A stretch of DNA of 64,000 bases from Enterococcus columbae DSM 7374 = ATCC 51263 (GTDB lineage Bacteria > Bacillota > Bacilli > Lactobacillales > Enterococcaceae): assembly GCF_000406925.1 (NCBI RefSeq), contig NZ_KE136347.1, positions 794,913 through 858,912 on the forward strand, in the 5' to 3' direction. Each line of letters opens with the position of its first letter. The stretch's first letter is position 1. The position numbers and the translations under genes are program-made. Of this stretch, positions 58,018 through 64,000 are shown piece by piece. A model generated the notes under the pieces. It ran no database searches. It saw only the letters and a list, made by a program, of their open reading frames with translations, and had not been told where the DNA came from.

Positions 58018-60837
58018 TTATTTTAGTATTTTAGCAAGATATTGCCCCGTATAGCTTTCCTTCACTTGGGCTACCTCCTCAGGTGTACCAGTAGCTAGAA
58101 TTGTTCCCCCACCAGCACCACCTTCTGGACCTAAATCAATTAAATAATCTGCGCATTTAATGACATCTAAATTATGCTCAATGACTAAAACAGTATTGCC
58201 TTTATCCACTAAACGCTGTAATACTTGAAGTAATCTAGCAATATCTTCTGCATGCAAACCAGTTGTTGGCTCATCTAAAATATAAAAAGTCTTACCGTTT
58301 GAGCTACGATGTAATTCGCTAGCTAATTTCATTCGTTGGGCTTCTCCACCAGAAAGCGTGGTAGCTGGCTGGCCAAGTGTGACATAACCTAGACCAACAT
58401 CAACAATCGTTTGTAATTTTCGTTTAATTTTTGGAATATGCTTGAAGAATTCTAAGGCATCTTCTACGGTCATCTCTAAGATTTCAGCGATGTTTTTACC
58501 TTTATAATGAACCTCCAGCGTTTCTGAATTATAGCGTTTGCCATGACAGACCTCACAGGGTACGTAAACATCTGGTAAAAAGTGCATCTCTATTTTGATG
58601 ATGCCATCTCCTTTACAAGCTTCACAGCGGCCACCTTTGACATTAAAACTAAAACGCCCTTTTTTATAGCCATGCACTTTGGCTTCATTTGTTTGAGCAA
58701 ATAAATCACGAATATCATCAAAAACACTTGTATAAGTCGCTGGATTACTGCGTGGTGTACGACCAATTGGACTTTGGTCGATATCAATGATTTTTTCTAA
58801 GGATTCGTAACCAGTAATTTTCTGATGCTTACCTGGTTTACTATGCGCACGACTTAGCTTTTGGGCCAATGCTTTTTTTAGTATTTCATTGACTAAAGTT
58901 GATTTACCTGAGCCGGATACACCAGTCACCGCAATAAATGATCCTAATGGAAAATCAACGGTAATATTTTTTAGATTATTTTCACTAGCCTTATGCACGG
59001 TTAAGAGTTGACCATTTCCTTCTCTTCGTTGTTTGGGTAGGGCAATTTTTCGTTTGCCAGATAAATACTGCCCCGTTAGTGAATGCTCATTATTGGCGAC
59101 TTCTGCTGGTGTCCCAAAAGCGACAACCTCTCCACCATGCTGACCTGCACCTGGACCAATATCAATTAAATAATCCGCCGCTCGCATCGTATCTTCATCG
59201 TGTTCAACGACAATCAAGGTATTGCCTAGATCGCGCATTTTGCGTAGGGAATCTAAGAGTCGGTCATTGTCTCTTTGATGCAGACCAATCGACGGCTCAT
59301 CTAAAATATAAAGGACTCCAGATAAGTTTGAGCCAATTTGAGTAGCCAGACGAATCCGTTGTGCCTCCCCACCAGATAAGGTACCCGCCGCTCGACTTAA
59401 GGTTAGATAGGCTAAGCCAACATTTTGTAAAAAGGTCAAACGATCCTTGATTTCTTTTAAAATTGGCTGAGCAATGATGGTTGCTTGCTCACTTAAAGTA
59501 AGGTTGGTTAAAAAGCTAAGTGCGTCTTGAATGGACAATTCACTCAATTCACCAAGATGCATTCCGCCAACCTTGACCGCTAAAGCCTGTTCATTTAAAC
59601 GGAAGCCATGACAATGCTGACAGGTTAACTCTGTCATATATTGGCGCATTTGTTCTCTAGTAAAATCGCTATTTGTTTCATGATAACGTCGATGAATATT
59701 CGGTAGCACACCTTCAAAAGGTACCTCGACATCTCTGATCCCACCAAAATCATTTTCATAATGAAAATGGAATAATTCACCATCAGAACCATGTAAAATA
59801 ATCGCTTGTTGCTCTTTAGGTAGCTCTTCAAATGGCGTATCAAAATCAATCCCAAAGCTTAGACAAGCTTGTTCGAGCATTTGCGGATAATACTGCGAGC
59901 TAATTGGATTCCAAGGAACAATTGCTCCTTGTCGCAAGGTCAAAGAACGATCAGGAATAACTAAATCCTCATCGACCGCTAATTTCATTCCTAACCCATC
60001 ACATTCTGGACAAGCACCAAATGGCGCATTAAATGAAAACAAGCGTGGCTCTAATTCACCAACAGTAAAGCCACAATAGGGACAGGCATAATGCTCACTA
60101 AATAGCATCTCTTCTTGCCCAATTACATCCACAACAGCATAACCTTCAGCAAGTCGTAAGGCTGCTTCAAATGAATCAAATAAACGTGAACGAATCCCAT
60201 CTTTCACAACGATTCGGTCAATCACAATAGCAATATCATGCTTTTTATTTTTTTCTAATTCAGGGACTTCAGTAATATCATAGATTTCACCATCAACTCT
60301 TACTCGGACATACCCTTCCTTTTGAATATGCTCAAATACTTTTTTGTGTTGGCCTTTTTTCTGATGAATAACCGGAGCTAAAATTTGAATTTTACTTCTT
60401 TCAGGTAAAGCTAATACTTGATCAACCATCTGTTCAACTGATTGACTAGTTATTTCAACATGATCATTTGGACAAATAGGCGTGCCGCATCTAGCATAAA
60501 GTAAACGTAGATAATCATTAATCTCCGTTACCGTCCCCACTGTCGAACGTGGATTTTTACTGGTTGTTTTTTGGTCAATAGAAATAGCCGGCGAAAGGCC
60601 ATCAATACTATCGACATCAGGTTTATCCATTTGCCCTAAAAATTGACGCGCATATGCACTAAGGCTTTCGACATATCTTCTTTGGCCTTCTGCATATAAG
60701 GTATCAAAAGCAAGTGAGCTCTTTCCTGAACCAGATAAACCAGTCACCACCACTAGTTTATCTCGTGGAATAGTTACATCAATATTTTTTAAATTATGTG
60801 CACGTGCACCGTGAATGACAATTTGATCATTGGCCAT
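58018..60837 (-). CDS. uvrA: Excinuclease ABC subunit A
   Basis: 939 residues. Twin ABC modules with [22 protein letters not shown] and [18 protein letters not shown] as Walker A motifs, zinc modules ([22 protein letters not shown]) and two LSGGEAQR signatures. It recognises DNA lesions for UvrB. I chose the ATG at 60837, with GAGGAAG upstream; a GTG eight codons earlier overlaps uvrB. It follows uvrB in one operon. Confidence 0.97.
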   Translation of the reverse strand: MANDQIVIHGARAHNLKNIDVTIPRDKLVVVTGLSGSGKSSLAFDTLYAEGQRRYVESLSAYARQFLGQMDKPDVDSIDGLSPAISIDQKTTSKNPRSTVGTVTEINDYLRLLYARCGTPICPNDHVEITSQSVEQMVDQVLALPERSKIQILAPVIHQKKGQHKKVFEHIQKEGYVRVRVDGEIYDITEVPELEKNKKHDIAIVIDRIVVKDGIRSRLFDSFEAALRLAEGYAVVDVIGQEEMLFSEHYACPYCGFTVGELEPRLFSFNAPFGACPECDGLGMKLAVDEDLVIPDRSLTLRQGAIVPWNPISSQYYPQMLEQACLSFGIDFDTPFEELPKEQQAIILHGSDGELFHFHYENDFGGIRDVEVPFEGVLPNIHRRYHETNSDFTREQMRQYMTELTCQHCHGFRLNEQALAVKVGGMHLGELSELSIQDALSFLTNLTLSEQATIIAQPILKEIKDRLTFLQNVGLAYLTLSRAAGTLSGGEAQRIRLATQIGSNLSGVLYILDEPSIGLHQRDNDRLLDSLRKMRDLGNTLIVVEHDEDTMRAADYLIDIGPGAGQHGGEVVAFGTPAEVANNEHSLTGQYLSGKRKIALPKQRREGNGQLLTVHKASENNLKNITVDFPLGSFIAVTGVSGSGKSTLVNEILKKALAQKLSRAHSKPGKHQKITGYESLEKIIDIDQSPIGRTPRSNPATYTSVFDDIRDLFAQTNEAKVHGYKKGRFSFNVKGGRCEACKGDGIIKIEMHFLPDVYVPCEVCHGKRYNSETLEVHYKGKNIAEILEMTVEDALEFFKHIPKIKRKLQTIVDVGLGYVTLGQPATTLSGGEAQRMKLASELHRSSNGKTFYILDEPTTGLHAEDIARLLQVLQRLVDKGNTVLVIEHNLDVIKCADYLIDLGPEGGAGGGTILATGTPEEVAQVKESYTGQYLAKILK

Positions 60838-60853
60838 TTCTTTCACTTCCTCA

Positions 60854-62845
60854 TTATTCACTTTTCAATTCTAAGATTGTATCACGCAATGTCGCTGCAC
60901 GCTCAAAATCAAGTGCTTTAGCAGCTTCTTTCATTTCATTTTCTAATTTAGTTAATAATAAAGCTTTTTCTTCTTTACTATATTCATGATAATTTTTAAA
61001 GTCAAACGGCTTGTCTTGTGTTTTGGCCGTTTTGGTAATAGAGATTAACTCACGAATTTCTTTTTTGATAGTCTTAGGCACGATACCATGTTGCTGATTA
61101 TATGCTTCTTGAATTTGACGGCGACGCATGGTTTCATCAATTGCTTTTTGCATGGATTCGGTCATTTGATCAGCATACATAATGACTTTTCCATCAGCGT
61201 TACGCGCTGCTCGACCAATTGTTTGGACTAACGAACGCTCACTACGTAAAAAGCCTTCTTTATCGGCATCTAAAATCGCAACTAATGATACTTCTGGCAC
61301 ATCTAGCCCTTCTCTTAATAAGTTAATCCCTACTAAAACATCAAATTCACCTAAACGTAAATCTCTAATAATTTCGGTTCGTTCCAATGTTTTAATATCA
61401 CTATGTAAGTATTTGACCTTAATTCCTAACTCTTTAAAGTAATCCGTCAAATCTTCAGCCATTTTTTTCGTTAAAGTAGTGACAAATATCCGTTCATCTT
61501 TTGCAATTCGTTCATTAATTTCACCAACTAAATCATCAATCTGTCCCATAATTGGTCGCACCTCAATTAATGGATCTAGTAAGCCAGTAGGACGAATAAT
61601 TTGTTGGACAACATGATCCGTACGTGCCATCTCATAGGGACCTGGAGTTGCTGAAATATAAATGATTTGATGCACTCTTTCTTCAAATTCTTCTAAACGT
61701 AAAGGTCGATTATCTAAAGCTGAGGGTAAACGAAAACCATAGTCAACTAACATTTGCTTACGTGCGCGGTCCCCATTATACATCCCGCGAATTTGTGGCA
61801 TTGTTACGTGGGATTCATCCACAACTAATAAATAATCCTCTGGGAAGAAATCAAGTAACGTATAAGGTGGTTCTCCTTCTTTTCTGCCATCCATGTGACG
61901 AGAATAATTTTCAATTCCTGAAGTATAACCCATTTCCTTTAGCATCTCAATATCATAATTCGTCCGTTGCTCTAAGCGTTGGGCTTCTAATAATTGATTA
62001 TTGTCACGTAGGATTTGTAATCGCCAAGCTAGCTCTTCTTCAATCCCTTTAATGGCATCATCCAAGGTATTTTCATCAGTAACGAAATGGGTAGCTGGGA
62101 AAATGGATAAATGTTGGGTATCGGCAAATACTTCGCCTGTTAATGCATCGATTTCGCGAATCCGCTCAATTTCATCACCAAAAAATTCGATACGCAACGC
62201 GCGTTCATCACGTGAAGCCGGGAAAATTTCCACAACATCTCCACGAACACGAAAACGGCCACGTTGAAAATCAATGTCGTTGCGTTCAAATTGAATATCG
62301 ATTAAAGCTTTTAATAATTCATCTCGGTTCATCTCCATCCCCACACGCAATGAAACTACTTGCTTTTGATATTCCATAGGGGAGCCCAGTCCAAAAATGC
62401 AAGAAACAGAAGCCACCACAATGACATCATTTCTTTCAAGTAAGGCACTGGTTGCGGAGTGTCGCAATTTATCGATTTCATCATTAATACTTGCATCCTT
62501 TTCAATATAGGTATCACTTGATGGAACATACGCTTCTGGTTGATAATAGTCGTAATAAGAAACAAAATATTCTACCGCATTATTAGGGAAAAATTCTTTA
62601 AACTCACCATAAAGCTGACCTGCTAATGTCTTGTTGTGGGCAATCACCAAGGTTGGCTTGTTTACGCGCTGAATGACCTGAGAAATGGTGTAAGTTTTCC
62701 CAGTCCCTGTTGCTCCTAATAAAATCTGCTCAGCAACATTTGCTTTAATTCCTGACACTAATTGATCAATCGCTTGGGGTTGATCACCGGCTGGCTCATA
62801 TTTAGAAATTAATTCAAAGGTATTGTCAACAGTTCGTTCAATCAT
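60854..62845 (-). CDS. uvrB: Excinuclease ABC subunit B
   Basis: 663 residues, full length. It has the helicase-like Walker [14 protein letters not shown], the beta-hairpin with [14 protein letters not shown], the DEAH-like LVVDESH, IGRAARN and the C-terminal UVR motif ([18 protein letters not shown]). It verifies damage and recruits UvrC. A LexA-like box lies about 95 bases upstream. Confidence 0.97.
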   Translation of the reverse strand: MIERTVDNTFELISKYEPAGDQPQAIDQLVSGIKANVAEQILLGATGTGKTYTISQVIQRVNKPTLVIAHNKTLAGQLYGEFKEFFPNNAVEYFVSYYDYYQPEAYVPSSDTYIEKDASINDEIDKLRHSATSALLERNDVIVVASVSCIFGLGSPMEYQKQVVSLRVGMEMNRDELLKALIDIQFERNDIDFQRGRFRVRGDVVEIFPASRDERALRIEFFGDEIERIREIDALTGEVFADTQHLSIFPATHFVTDENTLDDAIKGIEEELAWRLQILRDNNQLLEAQRLEQRTNYDIEMLKEMGYTSGIENYSRHMDGRKEGEPPYTLLDFFPEDYLLVVDESHVTMPQIRGMYNGDRARKQMLVDYGFRLPSALDNRPLRLEEFEERVHQIIYISATPGPYEMARTDHVVQQIIRPTGLLDPLIEVRPIMGQIDDLVGEINERIAKDERIFVTTLTKKMAEDLTDYFKELGIKVKYLHSDIKTLERTEIIRDLRLGEFDVLVGINLLREGLDVPEVSLVAILDADKEGFLRSERSLVQTIGRAARNADGKVIMYADQMTESMQKAIDETMRRRQIQEAYNQQHGIVPKTIKKEIRELISITKTAKTQDKPFDFKNYHEYSKEEKALLLTKLENEMKEAAKALDFERAATLRDTILELKSE

Positions 62846-62940
62846 CCATATCCCTCTTTCTTCCTATTTATATATAGATTTTTTACTTCACTAAAGATTT
62901 GTTTCAACTAAAAACATCGGCACGTACTATTGTATCATAC

Positions 62941-62954
62941 CGAACATACTTTCG
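62941..62954 (-). promoter_or_regulatory. Likely LexA (SOS) box of uvrBA
   Basis: CGAACATACTTTCG fits the Gram-positive LexA consensus CGAACATATGTTCG except at two central positions. A TACAAT box lies just downstream on the minus strand, so LexA could block the promoter. uvrBA is a classic SOS operon in Bacillus. Confidence 0.65.
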
Positions 62955-63064
62955 CTAATCAATTACACTTGTCTAGCAAAACCGGATACGTTTCCAATGT
63001 AACTTAATAATATTAACGTTTTTTTCTCATTTTGTGCTTTTTATTATATTTTTGACTTAATTTA

Positions 63065-63094
63065 TTGCATAATATGAAAATTTTGATATATAAT
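63065..63094 (+). promoter_or_regulatory. Probable glnP promoter
   Basis: TTGCAT (63065-63070) and TATAAT (63089-63094) with 18-base spacing, 38 bases before the glnP start. Another TTGACT at 63052-63057 could pair with nearby A/T-rich -10 candidates. Confidence 0.55.
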
Positions 63095-63132
63095 CTTCTT
63101 AAATTTTAATTTTTTTGGGAGGAATTATTTTA

Positions 63133-64000
63133 ATGAAAAAGAGATTAACTCTGTTATCATTCATCGCAATACTCTTAGGCTTGTTTGTCTATGGCAACAA
63201 ACAAGTGGTAGCCGATGAAAAGACTTATGAAATTGGGACTGATATTACATTTGCTCCCTTCGAATTCCAAAATGAACAAAATCAATATGTCGGTATTGAT
63301 ATAGATTTAATGAACGCCATCGCGAAAGATCAGGGCTTTCAGGTAAATTTACGACCTTTAGGCTTTGATACATCTATCCAAGCAGTACAATCTAATCAAA
63401 TTGATGGCATGATTGCTGGTATGAGCATCACTGATGAGCGGAAAAAAAGCTTTGATTTTTCTACCCCATACTTTGATAGTGGTATTCAAATGGCGGTAGC
63501 AAAAGATGATCAAACAATTAAAAGCTACAACGATTTAAAAGGGAAAACTGTGGCTGCTAAGGTGTCAACCGAAAGTGCGACTTTTCTTGAAAAAAATCAA
63601 GAGAAATATGGTTATAAAATTAAAACCTACGATGATGCTACAGGTGTCTACGGTGCTTTAAAAAATGGAACGGCGCAAGCTATTTTTGATGATTATCCAG
63701 TTATCGGTTATGCCGTAACAAAAGGCGAACCACTTAAACTAGTTGGCAAACCAGAAAAAGGTAGCTCTTATGGTTTTGCAGTGAAAAAAGGGCAAAACCA
63801 AGAATTATTAGAAAAATTTAATGCTGGCCTTAAAAAATTAAAGGCTAATGGTGAATACCAAGCAATTCTTGATAAATATATTTCTTCTGGACAAAGCGAA
63901 AGTTCAACTGACAGTGGTCAAATGAAGAAAATCACACCTAAAAAAGACAAATATGTCATCGCTAGCGATTCTGCCTTCGCACCTTTTGAATTCCAAGATA
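63133..64000 (+). CDS. glnP: Glutamine ABC transporter substrate-binding/permease protein, partial
   Basis: The first 289 codons of a gene running off the window. A signal peptide is followed by a complete periplasmic-type binding domain (about 30-255, TYEIGTDITFAPFEFQNE onward). A linker (SGQSESSTDSGQMKK) leads into the start of a second binding domain with the same pattern (YVIASDSAFAPFEFQD). Tandem binding domains fused to a permease are typical of lactococcal and enterococcal GlnP, which imports glutamine, glutamate or asparagine. GGGAGG precedes the ATG. The permease part is not visible. Confidence 0.88.
   Translation, partial: MKKRLTLLSFIAILLGLFVYGNKQVVADEKTYEIGTDITFAPFEFQNEQNQYVGIDIDLMNAIAKDQGFQVNLRPLGFDTSIQAVQSNQIDGMIAGMSITDERKKSFDFSTPYFDSGIQMAVAKDDQTIKSYNDLKGKTVAAKVSTESATFLEKNQEKYGYKIKTYDDATGVYGALKNGTAQAIFDDYPVIGYAVTKGEPLKLVGKPEKGSSYGFAVKKGQNQELLEKFNAGLKKLKANGEYQAILDKYISSGQSESSTDSGQMKKITPKKDKYVIASDSAFAPFEFQD

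Overview
The window looks like a chromosomal segment of a low-GC Lactobacillales, most probably an Enterococcus or close relative. Three things point that way. Housekeeping blocks of Firmicutes type are present (pcrA-ligA-gatCAB-dagK, cdaA-cdaR-glmM, rapZ-yvcK-whiA, uvrB-uvrA, fruRKA, clpX-ysxC). There is a D-aspartate ligase/aspartate racemase pair very like the one that builds the D-Asx cross-bridge in Enterococcus faecium. A GlnP-type fused glutamine transporter lies at the right edge. The species cannot be fixed from sequence alone. No rRNA, tRNA or CRISPR array was seen.

Bases 1 to about 9170 are an A+T-rich accessory island. Two same-strand ISL3-family ends (a partial one at 1-262 and a full element at 3928-5642) flank a leftward operon of seven small genes. 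The operon encodes an endonuclease/exonuclease/phosphatase-fold enzyme, a YbjN-like protein, a zinc-ribbon protein and four little-known small proteins. A divergent ribbon-helix-helix regulator sits beside it, with matching palindromes just downstream of both promoters. To the right lie a complete type I Thoeris anti-phage system (thsB, thsA), the C-terminal remnant of a BsuBI/PstI-type restriction enzyme and a frameshifted second EEP-fold gene. The island therefore reads as a partly eroded defence island. The seven-gene operon is the best candidate for an undescribed system.

From 9178 to 22081 the genes run leftward: pcrA, ligA, gatC, gatA, gatB, dagK, then a BusR-like (c-di-AMP-type) regulator followed by two paralogous surface proteins, then a 23S rRNA methyltransferase. 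Bases 22416-30287 hold a lipoprotein, a GIY-YIG/DUF2075 protein, the fructose operon fruRKA, a CorA-type channel and a short conserved protein. Bases 30347-41770 hold ysxC, clpX, a small membrane protein, an IS200/IS605 element with TnpA and TnpB, trigger factor, a four-gene cluster with a signal peptide peptidase, and glmS.

Bases 41776-51723 hold lplA, lipA and a free-standing lipoyl domain, then glmM, cdaR and cdaA, then nifJ (pyruvate:ferredoxin/flavodoxin oxidoreductase). The last part holds a DsbA-fold protein, whiA, yvcK, rapZ, racemase and D-Asp ligase, uvrA and uvrB, and the start of glnP. Several genes share one theme. GlmS and GlmM make amino-sugar precursors, RapZ/YvcK family members respond to cell-wall precursor or carbon status, and AslA/racemase make the peptide bridge. 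CdaA/CdaR make c-di-AMP, which the BusR-like regulator probably senses.

A family of about 105-110 bp intergenic hairpins occurs four times (two at 32541-32783, then 44283-44393 and 52701-52811). Their stems differ in sequence but keep pairing through compensatory changes. They are a clear unexplained signal in the otherwise ordinary core region.
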